Below are positions 35,117 to 44,010 of a DNA stretch of 64,000 bases, piece after piece. Source of the DNA: Maribacter aestuarii. GTDB taxonomy: Bacteria > Bacteroidota > Bacteroidia > Flavobacteriales > Flavobacteriaceae. The stretch's first letter is position 1. Each line of letters opens with the position of its first letter. The stretch is from the NCBI RefSeq assembly GCF_027474845.2, contig NZ_CP107031.2, forward strand, positions 496,001 through 560,000, in the 5' to 3' direction. Made by a program: the position numbers and the translations under genes. Below the pieces are notes generated by a model that did no database searches, was not told the DNA's origin, and saw nothing but the letters and a program-made list of their open reading frames with translations.

Positions 35117-37315
35117 ATGACGAGAGCTTTTTTAGTATTTATTTTCTCCTTGATTTTTACTACCCTTTTTTCTCAAAAAGAACGTAAGACATTCATGGTT
35201 AAACAGATTTCCGAAACCATTATCGCCGACGGTAATTTAGACGAGCCCATCTGGGAGATGGCTGGAATCGCCAATGAATTTTGGGAATATTTTCCGACAG
35301 ATTCCATACAGGCAAGAAAGCAATCTCAAATTAAAATTCTTTATGACGACAAGAATATCTATGTAGGGATAAAGGCTTACTCCAGTGGTACAAATTATGC
35401 TACCCAATCGCTACAACGTGATTTTAGAGGTAGCGGGAGCGATAGTTTTTCTCTAGTTTTTGACACTTTTAATGATGGCACCAATGCTTTTTTATTTGGT
35501 ATAAACCCTTATGGTGTTCGACGTGAAGCCCTTATTGCGAACGGTGGTACCGGACAAGATGATTTTAATCTCTCTTGGGACGTAAAGTGGAAAGGAGATG
35601 CTAAAATTTACGACGATTATTTTACGGCAGAAATGATTATTCCGCTTACCTCCTTGAAATTTGAAGAAGGGTCCACCAAATGGCGGTTTAACAGCTATCG
35701 TATTGAAACGCAATCTAATGAACGAAGTACTTGGACAAGAATCCCACAAAATCAGCAGATATACAATCTCGCTTTCATGGGAGATATGGTCTTTGAGAAA
35801 CCGTTGGGGAAATCAAGGACACCTTTTGCTTTCATCCCCTATGTAAATGGTATTCAGGCAAGAGATTTTGACAATGGCGAAAATCTGGATAATTTTAAGG
35901 TAGGTGCAGATGCCAAAGTATCAATAGGCAATAGCTTAAATCTTGACTTAACTCTTAACCCGGATTTCTCTACGGTAGAGGTAGACAATTTTATAACCAA
36001 CCTTACCCGTTTTGAGATTGCTTTACCGGAGCGACGCCAATTTTTTATTGATAATAATGATCTTTTTGCAAGTTTCGGTGATGGTTTTGATGTGAGTCCG
36101 TTTTTCTCTAGACGTATAGGAATCGCCCAAGACACCGTTGGCAATACCATAGAAAATAACCTTCTGGGAGGGGTACGCCTTAGTGGTAAAATAACAAACG
36201 ACACTAGAATTGGTGTGCTGAACATTCAGACGGCAGAAGACCTTGAAAACGAAATTCCTTCTAATAACAATACCGTCCTAGCCATACAGCAGCGTGTATT
36301 TTCTCGCTCCAACATCGGAGCATTCTTTATTAACAAACAATCTTTTAAAGATTACGATTTTGTTGAACCTAATGATGCGTACAACCGAGTTTTAGGTATT
36401 GACTATAATCTCGCCTCTAAGAACAACACCTGGAACGGCAAATTTTTCACCCATAAATCATTCCAACCAGGGGATAACACAGGAAATTTTGCTTCTGGAA
36501 TAGCTATGCGCTATAACACTAGAAAGTTCAACCTATTTGCTAAAAGTACGTTTGTGGACGAAGATTTTCGTTCCGATTTAGGTTTTGTACGCAGGACAGA
36601 TATCTTTAAGCAGATACTAAGTATGGAACGGGTATTTTGGCCAAAAACAGGAATTGTCCAAAATCATTCAATTCAGTTTTTTCCTAATATCAGATGGAGT
36701 CCCAGCAGAAATTTCCAAAATACGGATTATGATTTTCGAGGCCGATACGAGGTACAATTCAACGATCAATCTCAGGCCAGAATTGAGTTCACCAATACCT
36801 ACACCTTTTTATTTAACGATTTTGACCCCACGGGTACAGAAGGAGCCATTCCCCTGCCCGGAGAAGTAGGGTACCATTATAACAACGCAGAGGTTGGATA
36901 TCAATCTGATCAGCGAAGACTCTTTTCGTATAATATCCAGTCTACATTAGGAAGATTCTTCAACGGAAATCGATTCTCGTTACAAGGCCGTATGGTCATG
37001 CGCTTTCAACCTAAGGCACAATTGTCAATGACCTTTAATTATGACCAAATAGATTTACCAGATCCATTTCCAAGCGCTGCTATTTGGCTGATAAGCCCTA
37101 AAGTTGATATTACCTTTAGCAAGTCCATTTTCTGGTCTACATTAATACAATACAGCAACCAAAGGGATAACTTGGGCATCAATTCTAGGTTACAATGGCG
37201 ATTTGCTCCATTGTCCGACCTTTTCATCGTGTATAATGATAATTATTCAGTGAGTATCATTGAGCCTAAATTCCGTTCCATCAACCTAAAGTTGAGCTAC
37301 TGGTTAAACATTTAA
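35117..37315 (+). CDS. DUF5916 protein with CBM9-like N-terminus (second of a tandem pair)
   Basis: Paralogue of the preceding gene with the same length (732 residues) and layout: signal peptide to about residue 20, CBM9-like domain with ADGNLDEPIWEMAG and SDSFSLVFDTFNDGTNAFLFG, then a DUF5916 barrel ending LSYWLNI. Similarity runs along the whole protein and is highest in the last 65 residues, which are almost the same, although codons there differ at many synonymous positions, so the conservation is by selection rather than recent copying. Start chosen is ATG 35117; the upstream TTG would add five residues before the signal peptide. The HAD gene begins two bases after its stop. Confidence 0.9.
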   Translation: MTRAFLVFIFSLIFTTLFSQKERKTFMVKQISETIIADGNLDEPIWEMAGIANEFWEYFPTDSIQARKQSQIKILYDDKNIYVGIKAYSSGTNYATQSLQRDFRGSGSDSFSLVFDTFNDGTNAFLFGINPYGVRREALIANGGTGQDDFNLSWDVKWKGDAKIYDDYFTAEMIIPLTSLKFEEGSTKWRFNSYRIETQSNERSTWTRIPQNQQIYNLAFMGDMVFEKPLGKSRTPFAFIPYVNGIQARDFDNGENLDNFKVGADAKVSIGNSLNLDLTLNPDFSTVEVDNFITNLTRFEIALPERRQFFIDNNDLFASFGDGFDVSPFFSRRIGIAQDTVGNTIENNLLGGVRLSGKITNDTRIGVLNIQTAEDLENEIPSNNNTVLAIQQRVFSRSNIGAFFINKQSFKDYDFVEPNDAYNRVLGIDYNLASKNNTWNGKFFTHKSFQPGDNTGNFASGIAMRYNTRKFNLFAKSTFVDEDFRSDLGFVRRTDIFKQILSMERVFWPKTGIVQNHSIQFFPNIRWSPSRNFQNTDYDFRGRYEVQFNDQSQARIEFTNTYTFLFNDFDPTGTEGAIPLPGEVGYHYNNAEVGYQSDQRRLFSYNIQSTLGRFFNGNRFSLQGRMVMRFQPKAQLSMTFNYDQIDLPDPFPSAAIWLISPKVDITFSKSIFWSTLIQYSNQRDNLGINSRLQWRFAPLSDLFIVYNDNYSVSIIEPKFRSINLKLSYWLNI

Positions 37316-37316
37316 T

Positions 37317-38120
37317 ATGAAGCCTAAACTCTTATGTTCAGATTTAGATGGCACATTGCTCATCACCAAAAGTGATGTCTCGGAGTTTACGATTGCACAG
37401 TTAAATCGAGTTAAGCGCACTGTCCGAATTATTTTAGTCTCCGCAAGAATGCCAAGCGGTATGCGCTACCTTCAAAAAAGGTTGAACATAGAAAAACAAC
37501 CTATTATATGTTATAATGGTGCACTTATAATAGATAATGAAAAGGAGGTCCATTCTACAACTATTCCCCTAAATATCGTTCACGAGATTTCTAACCACTG
37601 TGCACCTCTGAAAACAGCATTGGGTCTCTATTATAAGGATGAATGGTATGTTCCTGAAAGCTCTGAAAGGGTTGAAAAGGAAATAAAATATACGCGAACA
37701 AAGGCTATTTTTAGACCTACATCAGAAACTATTACAGATTGGCAAGCTAGAGATTTAGGTGCCCATAAAATCATGCTCATGGGCACTAAGGAAAGTTCAG
37801 ATATACTCATTCCCATCCTGAACGAGAAATTAGGAAGTTCAATTAATATTTATCGTTCCAATGATACCTTAATCGAGATAGCTCCCAAAACGGTTTCCAA
37901 GCTTACAGCCATAAAACAACTCCTTAAACCAACTGAAACACTGGCGGATGTGCTTGCATTTGGTGATAATTACAATGATTTGGAAATGCTAAGCCATTGT
38001 GGAATAGGAGTGGCGGTAGGCAATGCAAGGGCAGAATTGAAGAGAATAGCAGATTATGTGACCGTAAGCAATACGGAAAACGGGGTGGCAGAATTTATAA
38101 AACACCATCTTGTTATTTGA
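37317..38120 (+). CDS. HAD-superfamily hydrolase, Cof type
   Basis: A 267-residue phosphatase of the HAD superfamily, subfamily IIB. Motif I is LLCSDLDGTLL with the nucleophile Asp, motif II lies near LVSARMPSG, and motifs III-IV near KLTAIKQLLK and FGDNYNDLEML. The cap is of the Cof type. Members dephosphorylate sugar phosphates, flavin or pyridoxal phosphate with broad specificity; the substrate is not predicted. It starts two bases after the second DUF5916 gene and may be co-transcribed with it. Confidence 0.92.
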   Translation: MKPKLLCSDLDGTLLITKSDVSEFTIAQLNRVKRTVRIILVSARMPSGMRYLQKRLNIEKQPIICYNGALIIDNEKEVHSTTIPLNIVHEISNHCAPLKTALGLYYKDEWYVPESSERVEKEIKYTRTKAIFRPTSETITDWQARDLGAHKIMLMGTKESSDILIPILNEKLGSSINIYRSNDTLIEIAPKTVSKLTAIKQLLKPTETLADVLAFGDNYNDLEMLSHCGIGVAVGNARAELKRIADYVTVSNTENGVAEFIKHHLVI

Positions 38121-38155
38121 GTATATTTGAAAAACCACAACCTTTTCACTAAAGT

Positions 38156-39428
38156 ATGGAAAACACCATAGCACAGCCATTGATAACGAATGATACCGTT
38201 GTCTTTGGGCTCTTGGCACTTGCCTTAGGTTTCATTTTTTACACCTCTTCCCTGACCTCCGGTTTTTGGAAAAAATTCTATTCCGTTGTACCTGCGGTTT
38301 TGATGTGCTATCTGTTACCCGCAATTTTGGCCAGCAGTGGTCTTATTTCCGATGAAACATCCAATTTATACTTTATGGCAAGCAGATATCTTTTGCCCGC
38401 CGCTTTGGTATTGATGACCTTGAGTATAGACTTAAAGGCTATAGCCAATTTGGGATCCAAAGCACTGATAATGTTTTTAACGGGGAGTGCGGGGATAATT
38501 ATCGGTGGACCACTGGCCATTTTAATAGTATCTATCTTTTCGCCTGAGACGGTGGGCGGTAATGATTTCGATGCTATTTGGAGGGGCTTGTCTACCATAG
38601 CCGGAAGTTGGATAGGCGGCGGAGCCAATCAAGCGGCCATGTTAGAAATCTTCCAATATAATCCTGAAAAATATGGTGGAATGGTACTCATTGATATCGT
38701 TGTTGCCAATGTATGGATGGCCATTATACTTTTGGGTGTCGGTAAGACAAAACGGATTGACAAATGGTTAAAGGCGGATACTAGCGCTATAGAAACCTTA
38801 AAAATAAAGGTTACGGAATTCACAGAAAGGATTACTAGGGTTCCCACATTAAATGATTATATGATAATGTTATGTTTGGCTTTTGCAGCTACCGGTTTTG
38901 CGCATTTTTTCGGAGACCATATAAGTGAATTTCTTACCAATAACTTTGATGCGATAAGCGATACAAAAAGCTTTCTGTCGTTTTTAGGCTCTGCTTTCTT
39001 TTGGATGGTGGTAATCGCTACGGCGGTAGGTATTGCCCTTTCCTTTACTAAGGCTAAGAGTTACGAGGGTGCTGGAGCAAGTAAAATTGGCGGTATGTTC
39101 ATTTACATCCTAGTTGCAACGATAGGCATGAAAATGGATTTAGGCAAAGTATTGGAAAACCCTGGGCTAATTGCCATCGGATTTATTTGGATTACAATTC
39201 ATGCCGGATTATTGATTCTCGTGGCAAAACTCATTAAAGCTCCCTATTTCTTCTTAGCGGTGGGAAGTCAGGCCAATGTTGGAGGGGCTGCATCAGCACC
39301 AGTAGTTGCGGCAGAGTTCCACCCATCGTTGACCTCGGTAGGCGTACTTCTGGCAGTTTTGGGCTATGTAGTTGGTACAGGGGGCATTGCTGTGCGCTTA
39401 CCTAATGGAAGTTGCATCTACCGTTTAA
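38156..39428 (+). CDS. DUF819 family membrane protein, frameshifted near the C-terminus
   Basis: A DUF819 protein of about ten membrane helices, distantly similar to sodium:glutamate symporters. Family features include YLLPAALVLMTLSIDLKAI, GSWIGGGANQAAMLE and VGSQANVGGAASAPVVAAEFHPSL. The last part, VLGYVVGTG, is followed in the given frame by an unrelated tail of about 20 residues. Adding one G to the five-G run at 39380-39384 restores GGALLCAYLMEVASTV and a stop at 39426-39428, the expected family end. The protein would then be 424 residues. Error or real mutation cannot be told apart here. Confidence 0.85.
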
Positions 39429-39513
39429 TACAACTGATTTCTTGATGGATTCCCTGGTATTTTGAATTATTAGTCGCAAAAAAATAGTGATATTTGCGCC
39501 TTAATTAATTTTT

Positions 39514-40212
39514 ATGAAGAAATTACTAGCTGTTTTAAGTATTTCAATTCTACTTAGCTCCTGTGGTGGGGACACGGAAAACACAATGACCCTAACTGGG
39601 ACTATCAAAGGGCTTAAAAAAGGTACACTACATTTTCAACATGTAAGGGACACAGCATTGATTACTATCGATTCTTTAGAAATTGATGGCGATGGCAAAT
39701 TTACTTTCAAAACGGAGGTAGAAAGCCCTGAAATCTTTTATTTATACTTGGACAAAAAAGATAACAACGACATTAATGATCGAATAACATTTTTTGGGGA
39801 ACCAGGTATTATCAATGTACAAACGAATTGGAATACATTTGATACCAATGCCAAAATTACCGGTTCCAAAAGTCATGATAAACTGAAGGAATATAGGAAG
39901 GTCATGTCTGGAATTAACAAAAGAAGCTTGGAACTCATGCAGATGTCCGTACAAAATGAAAACCCCTTACAGCAATCAGAGCTAGATTCCATAGAGCAGG
40001 TAACGAACAACAATGTGAAGAGGGGCTATCTCTATGCTATCAATTTTGCCCTTAATAATAGTGATTCTTATATTGCTCCCTACATTGCGCTGAAGGAAGT
40101 GCCTGATGCCAATAGGAAGTATCTTGATTCCATTTTTAGTGTGTTATCCCCAGAGGTGGCGGACTCTAAATATGGGCGAGAACTTCAAGAATATTTGAAA
40201 AATAAAGAATAA
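39514..40212 (+). CDS. DUF4369 domain lipoprotein
   Basis: A 232-residue lipoprotein (lipobox LLSSCGGD, Cys17). Residues about 25-130 are the DUF4369 beta domain (TLTGTIKGLKKGTLHFQHV, DSLEIDGDGKFTFKT). The rest is helical. In many relatives this N-terminal region precedes a thioredoxin-like domain, which is absent here. Function is unknown. A terminator follows directly. Confidence 0.88.
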   Translation: MKKLLAVLSISILLSSCGGDTENTMTLTGTIKGLKKGTLHFQHVRDTALITIDSLEIDGDGKFTFKTEVESPEIFYLYLDKKDNNDINDRITFFGEPGIINVQTNWNTFDTNAKITGSKSHDKLKEYRKVMSGINKRSLELMQMSVQNENPLQQSELDSIEQVTNNNVKRGYLYAINFALNNSDSYIAPYIALKEVPDANRKYLDSIFSVLSPEVADSKYGRELQEYLKNKE

Positions 40213-40214
40213 AA

Positions 40215-40239
40215 AAAGCATCCAAACCTTGGATGCTTT
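40215..40239 (+). terminator. Bidirectional terminator between DUF4369 and histone-like genes
   Basis: Perfect 11-bp stem AAAGCATCCAA / TTGGATGCTTT with an ACC loop; A and T tracts flank it. It lies three bases after the DUF4369 stop and serves two convergent genes. Confidence 0.8.
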
Positions 40240-40259
40240 ATATCTTAAAACTATTGATT

Positions 40260-40529
40260 CTAGTTCAGTTTATTGAGGTCGTCTACCAATTTTTTTGCCC
40301 TGGTCTCCAATTCGGCACGTACTTCTTTTAAGTGTTTTTGCCTATTCTCAACATCCCTCTTATTGACCTTTGCAATTAAGTCATCAAAAGTAGCGATGGC
40401 ACCATCAATAACCTTAGCTCCCTCTTTAGAGTTTGGTTTTCCATTAGCCTCCTCAACAATATATACAGCCTCAATGATATCCCCGAGGACATAATTTATA
40501 TCTTTTTTTAAATCTCTAATACTTGCCAT
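40260..40529 (-). CDS. Small helical protein, histone H1-like type of Bacteroidota
   Basis: An 89-residue, highly charged protein without a signal peptide. It begins MASIRDLKKDINYVLGDIIEA and ends with a helical Lys/Arg/Glu-rich part (HLKEVRAELETRAKKLVDDLNKLN), forming a probable coiled coil. Flavobacterial relatives are annotated as hypothetical or histone H1-like; the sequence has no Lys/Ala-rich tail, so DNA binding is unproven. A TAnnTTTG box at 40547-40554 lies 17 bases before its start. Confidence 0.75.
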   Translation of the reverse strand: MASIRDLKKDINYVLGDIIEAVYIVEEANGKPNSKEGAKVIDGAIATFDDLIAKVNKRDVENRQKHLKEVRAELETRAKKLVDDLNKLN

Positions 40530-40546
40530 TTTAATTTTATTTTTCG

Positions 40547-40554
40547 CAAAAATA
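40547..40554 (-). promoter_or_regulatory. -7 promoter box of the small helical protein gene
   Basis: On the minus strand reads TATTTTTG, an exact TAnnTTTG match, 17 bases before the ATG at 40529. A TTTG lies 15 bases further upstream, closer than the usual 19-21, so the -33 box is uncertain. Confidence 0.45.
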
Positions 40555-40586
40555 CAACTTTACGACCGTCAAAGTTAAAATTCCAA

Positions 40587-41555
40587 TTAAATAGTGACCT
40601 CCAACAATTTCGCATTAGAAGTGTTGATTCTTACACTATTGGTCGTAGCCGGAATCAATACTGTTTCACCTTTCTGTATGGACTCCTCCGCGTCCCCAGT
40701 CTGGATTCGTGCACTACCGCCCACACACATGTAGATGGTAAAGGAATCCCTCTTTGTAATATCTTGTTCTAGATTGTTTGTAAGATGAAGAAAGTTAGTC
40801 TTAAAATATGGGCAGTCTACCATCTCATTGGCGGTGTTCTTACCGACCGCATAATCTACTTTAAAATCATCTTTCTTCTCATAGTCTATGGCATCTAAAG
40901 CCAATTCCGTATGAAGCTCCCTTAAATTGCCGTCCTTATCCTTTCTATTAAAATCGAAAACGCGATATGTAACGTCCGAAGTTTGTTGAATTTCTGCCAA
41001 AAGAACCCCTGCCCCAATAGCGTGGATCTTGCCAGTATTTATAAAAAAAGTATCCCCTTCCTTAACCTTTTCGTAATTCAGTAAATCCAGTAATCGATTT
41101 TCTGTAAGGCTTTCAGCATATTCATCTTTTGTTACATCTCTATTGAACCCAACAATAAGTTCGGCCTCCGGATCAGCATCCATAATATACCACATTTCCG
41201 TTTTTCCAAAAGAATTGTGTCGTTCTTTGGCCAAGGCGTCGTTGGGATGTAATTGAATGGATAAATCCTGTTTTGCATCAATAAATTTAATTAGAATGGG
41301 AAATTCCCTTCCAAATCTGTCCACCACGCTTTTTCCTAATAATTCCTCCGGATATTCATTTATCAAATCCTGCAAGGATTTGTTTTCATACACTCCATTG
41401 GCGACTGATGAAATATCCCCTTTTACGGTTGATATTTCCCAGCTCTCCCCGGTGATATCACTATCTATGGGTTTACCCAGCACTTCTTTCAACTTCGTAC
41501 CGCCCCAGAGACGTTCTTTTAAAATTGGTCTGAATTTTATGGGATAAATATTCAT
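40587..41555 (-). CDS. manA: Mannose-6-phosphate isomerase, type I
   Basis: A 322-residue zinc phosphomannose isomerase that interconverts mannose-6-phosphate and fructose-6-phosphate, feeding GDP-mannose and surface glycans. Zinc and catalytic residues are visible in LSIQLHPND, KTEMWYIMDADP and INTGKIHAIGAGVLLAEIQQTSDVTYRV. The start YPIKFRPILKERLWGGTKL is characteristic of the short bacterial group. It lies downstream of bcp with a 26-base gap and is probably part of the idi-queD-bcp run. Confidence 0.95.
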   Translation of the reverse strand: MNIYPIKFRPILKERLWGGTKLKEVLGKPIDSDITGESWEISTVKGDISSVANGVYENKSLQDLINEYPEELLGKSVVDRFGREFPILIKFIDAKQDLSIQLHPNDALAKERHNSFGKTEMWYIMDADPEAELIVGFNRDVTKDEYAESLTENRLLDLLNYEKVKEGDTFFINTGKIHAIGAGVLLAEIQQTSDVTYRVFDFNRKDKDGNLRELHTELALDAIDYEKKDDFKVDYAVGKNTANEMVDCPYFKTNFLHLTNNLEQDITKRDSFTIYMCVGGSARIQTGDAEESIQKGETVLIPATTNSVRINTSNAKLLEVTI

Positions 41556-41581
41556 CGATTATTTTCTAATAGGATGATTCG

Positions 41582-42028
41582 TTAATTTGAAACTGCCTTT
41601 AAAGCTCTTTTCATATGCTCCGAAGCACTAATACTGTTGAAAACCATGATGACCTTCCCGGTATCATCAACTACGTAAGTCTCTCTTCCAGGGAGCAGCA
41701 AAAGACTATTTTTCACCTTAAAAAGTTTTCTTACCTCGTTTCGAGCATCCGACAATAACACAAACGGTAGTCGGTGCTTTTCCCTAAACTTTTGATGGCT
41801 CTTTACCGAATCTGCACTTATACCAATTACCTCTACTCCTTTTGATGTAAAATTTTCATAGCTATCCCTGAAGTCACAGGCCTCCTTGGTACAACCTGAC
41901 GTATTATTTTTTGGATAGAAAAAGAGGACAAAAGGTTTTTTACCCAAAAAGTCTTTTATTGAAAATATATCGCCATTTTGGTCGGGTAAACTAAATTCCG
42001 GAATGGTATCACCAACTTTTAAAGCCAT
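41582..42028 (-). CDS. bcp: Thioredoxin-dependent peroxiredoxin (BCP/PrxQ type)
   Basis: A 148-residue peroxiredoxin that reduces hydroperoxides with thioredoxin. The peroxidatic Cys is in FYPKNNTSGCTKEACDF, and the second Cys five residues later is the resolving Cys of the PrxQ type. The N-terminal PEFSLPDQNG and the REK segment HQKFREKHRLPF are family-typical. Its ATG overlaps the end of queD by one base, so they are translationally coupled. Confidence 0.95.
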   Translation of the reverse strand: MALKVGDTIPEFSLPDQNGDIFSIKDFLGKKPFVLFFYPKNNTSGCTKEACDFRDSYENFTSKGVEVIGISADSVKSHQKFREKHRLPFVLLSDARNEVRKLFKVKNSLLLLPGRETYVVDDTGKVIMVFNSISASEHMKRALKAVSN

Positions 42029-42435
42029 TATCCAGAGTAGGTTACAAAATTACGTGGTGTTTCATAAAGAACGACTTCCAGTTCATTTTCCTTAGCGATG
42101 TGCGGACGTAATTTGTTCCATATGACTACCGCAATATTTTCTGCAGTCGGGTTCAGTTCCTTAAATTCGGGAACTTCCAAGTTCAAATTTTTGTGATCCA
42201 ACGCATCTTCAATCTCATCTTTAATCAAATCCTTTAGCACCTTCATATCCATTACAAAGCCGGTATCGGAATCAATTTCTCCATTTACACTTACAATAAG
42301 TTCATAATTATGACCATGAAAATTAGGATTATTGCACTTTCCAAATACGCTGTCATTTTTTGCATCGTCCCAATCCTTCCTGTATAACCTGTGGGCTGCA
42401 TTAAAATGGGCCTTTCTGCTTATTTTTACTTTCAT
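42028..42435 (-). CDS. queD: 6-carboxytetrahydropterin synthase / 6-pyruvoyl-tetrahydropterin synthase family
   Basis: A 135-residue member of the PTPS/QueD family. In QueD the reaction converts 7,8-dihydroneopterin triphosphate to 6-carboxytetrahydropterin in queuosine synthesis. Zinc-binding His residues are in HFNAAHRL and NFHGHNYEL, and the catalytic Cys in VFGKCNNPNFHGHN. The Glu near the end lies in LEVVLYETPRNF. QueD activity is the most likely, but pterin-cofactor synthesis cannot be excluded. It overlaps idi (ATGA) and bcp (one base). Confidence 0.92.
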   Translation of the reverse strand: MKVKISRKAHFNAAHRLYRKDWDDAKNDSVFGKCNNPNFHGHNYELIVSVNGEIDSDTGFVMDMKVLKDLIKDEIEDALDHKNLNLEVPEFKELNPTAENIAVVIWNKLRPHIAKENELEVVLYETPRNFVTYSG

Positions 42436-42965
42436 CTAGTATCTATATTAGAGAGCAAATGCTCATAGAATTTTTCAAATATAATTTTGAACCATACCGT
42501 GTAATTGGCTGGATTTTCTGCTATATCCTGTTTTACGGCATTTGGTGACATCCATTTCCAGTCACCAACTTCTTCTGGGTTGATATCCGGGGGATTATTA
42601 TAATATCCTAACATAACATGATCAAGTTCATGCTCTGTTAAACCGTTATCAAAGGGAGCTTTGTAAATGAATGAGAATAATTCCTTAAGGTCGGTACTAA
42701 ATCCCATTTCTTCTTTCAACCTTCTTTTACCTGCCTCAATGTTGGTCTCCCCCACCCTTTGATGGCTACAACAGGTGTTGGTCCATAGTAATGGAGAATG
42801 GTACTTTTCTGATGCCCTTTGTTGGAGCATCATTTCGCCATGCTCATTTAGGATGAATACAGAAAACGCTCTATGTAGTTTTGCTTTCTCATGAGCTTCC
42901 ATTTTTGGCATGGTACCAATCTGCTCATCATTTTGGTTCACAAGAATAACTTCCTCTTCCTTCAT
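42432..42965 (-). CDS. idi: Isopentenyl-diphosphate delta-isomerase, type 1
   Basis: A 177-residue Nudix-fold isomerase that converts isopentenyl diphosphate to dimethylallyl diphosphate for isoprenoids. The active-site Cys is in LLWTNTCCSHQR, the metal and catalytic Glu residues in RRLKEEMGF and TEHELDHVMLG. Start chosen is ATG 42965 (MKEEEVILVN), because upstream extension uses a non-ATG start and an exact TAnnTTTG promoter box lies only four bases in front. The stop overlaps the queD start in an ATGA junction. Confidence 0.95.
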   Translation of the reverse strand: MKEEEVILVNQNDEQIGTMPKMEAHEKAKLHRAFSVFILNEHGEMMLQQRASEKYHSPLLWTNTCCSHQRVGETNIEAGKRRLKEEMGFSTDLKELFSFIYKAPFDNGLTEHELDHVMLGYYNNPPDINPEEVGDWKWMSPNAVKQDIAENPANYTVWFKIIFEKFYEHLLSNIDTR

Positions 42966-42969
42966 GATA

Positions 42970-42977
42970 CAAAAATA
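42970..42977 (-). promoter_or_regulatory. -7 promoter box directly before idi
   Basis: Minus-strand TATTTTTG, an exact TAnnTTTG match ending four bases before the idi ATG. Transcription from it would give a leaderless mRNA starting at about the start codon. It supports the chosen start; a -33 box is not clear. Confidence 0.45.
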
Positions 42978-43052
42978 ACATCTTTGCACAAGCCTAGGCA
43001 CAACATGGAGTAAAATAAATAGATATGAAAATAGACGTTCCTAATCGGACCT

Positions 43053-43988
43053 CTAAAAGAATCGTGGAGACTTCAAGTTTTCCTTGGTAGAAATGAAGTC
43101 GTATCTCAAAATAACTTCAAAAGAACCATCGTTAAATGCGGCGTTACCAAGCTCGGTAATCTCACGATCGTATGCCACACCTATGAGAAATTTATTGGAT
43201 ACGTTAAATCCGGCCATTCCACTGAAAGCAGCATCCCATCTGTAGGCAGCACCCAGGATGAATTTTTCGCTGAACATGAAATTTGCGGATAAATCTACTT
43301 GCAACGGTGCTCCCTGAACCACCTTTGTGAGCAGTGTAGGTTTAAATTTTAAAAACGGATTAACATCCCAAACATATCCTGTAATAAGATAAAAATTCAT
43401 TTGTTCCTTTGCTGTGGATAGCGAAGATTCCTCAAAATGAGAGGTTTCTAAAAATCTTGGAACCGAAAGACCTGCGTAAAAATTATTTGTATGGTAATAT
43501 ACTCCTGCGCCGATGTTTGGCGAAAGTCTATTGTCTATATCCTGTTGTAAAGTCTGGTCGGGAGCAAATTGGTTCAGTTCCGAAAATCGGACATCCAGTA
43601 GGTTTGCACTGGCTTTGAGTCCAAAACTTAACCTTCCTTCCGTTGATGTCCAGATAGTATAGGAGAAGTCAACATCAAAATTAGTTTCGGAAGTAGGGCC
43701 AATCTTATCGTTTACTACAGATAAACCTAAACCTACCCCTCGGTACCCGATCGGCGAGTGAATATTAAAAGTTTGCGTAACGGGTGCACCGTCCAAACCT
43801 ATCCATTGGGAACGGTGTAGAGCTGCAATGCTAATTTGCCCCCTAGAACCTGCGTATCCTGGGTTTACACTAACCGTATTATACATGTATTGTGTATACT
43901 GGGCATCCTGCTGTCCATAAGAAAATATCCCGGTACAAAGCACTACAAGTAGTAGTCCCAAGTTCCTAGAGGTATTTCCTTTCATCAT
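43053..43988 (-). CDS. PorP/SprF family type IX secretion system outer-membrane protein
   Basis: An outer-membrane barrel of the PorP/SprF family, about 311 residues. After a signal peptide ending IFSYGQ comes the hallmark QDAQYTQYMYNTVSVNPGYAGSRG, then HRSQWIGLDGAPVTQTFNIHSP. SprF is needed in Flavobacterium johnsoniae for secretion of the type-B adhesin SprB, and SprF-like proteins pair with type-B cargo. Here the gene follows a type-B cargo by about 22 bases, a strong functional hint. Start is ATG 43988 or 43985; an upstream ATG at 44006 is also possible. Confidence 0.95.
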   Translation of the reverse strand: MMKGNTSRNLGLLLVVLCTGIFSYGQQDAQYTQYMYNTVSVNPGYAGSRGQISIAALHRSQWIGLDGAPVTQTFNIHSPIGYRGVGLGLSVVNDKIGPTSETNFDVDFSYTIWTSTEGRLSFGLKASANLLDVRFSELNQFAPDQTLQQDIDNRLSPNIGAGVYYHTNNFYAGLSVPRFLETSHFEESSLSTAKEQMNFYLITGYVWDVNPFLKFKPTLLTKVVQGAPLQVDLSANFMFSEKFILGAAYRWDAAFSGMAGFNVSNKFLIGVAYDREITELGNAAFNDGSFEVILRYDFISTKENLKSPRFF

Positions 43989-44010
43989 TTTTATAAATAT
44001 GGACATATTC

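Noticed and set aside
32831..37315. Recent gene conversion between the tandem DUF5916 genes
   Set aside because: The near-identical protein ends differ at many synonymous codon positions, so DNA-level copying in recent time is unlikely.
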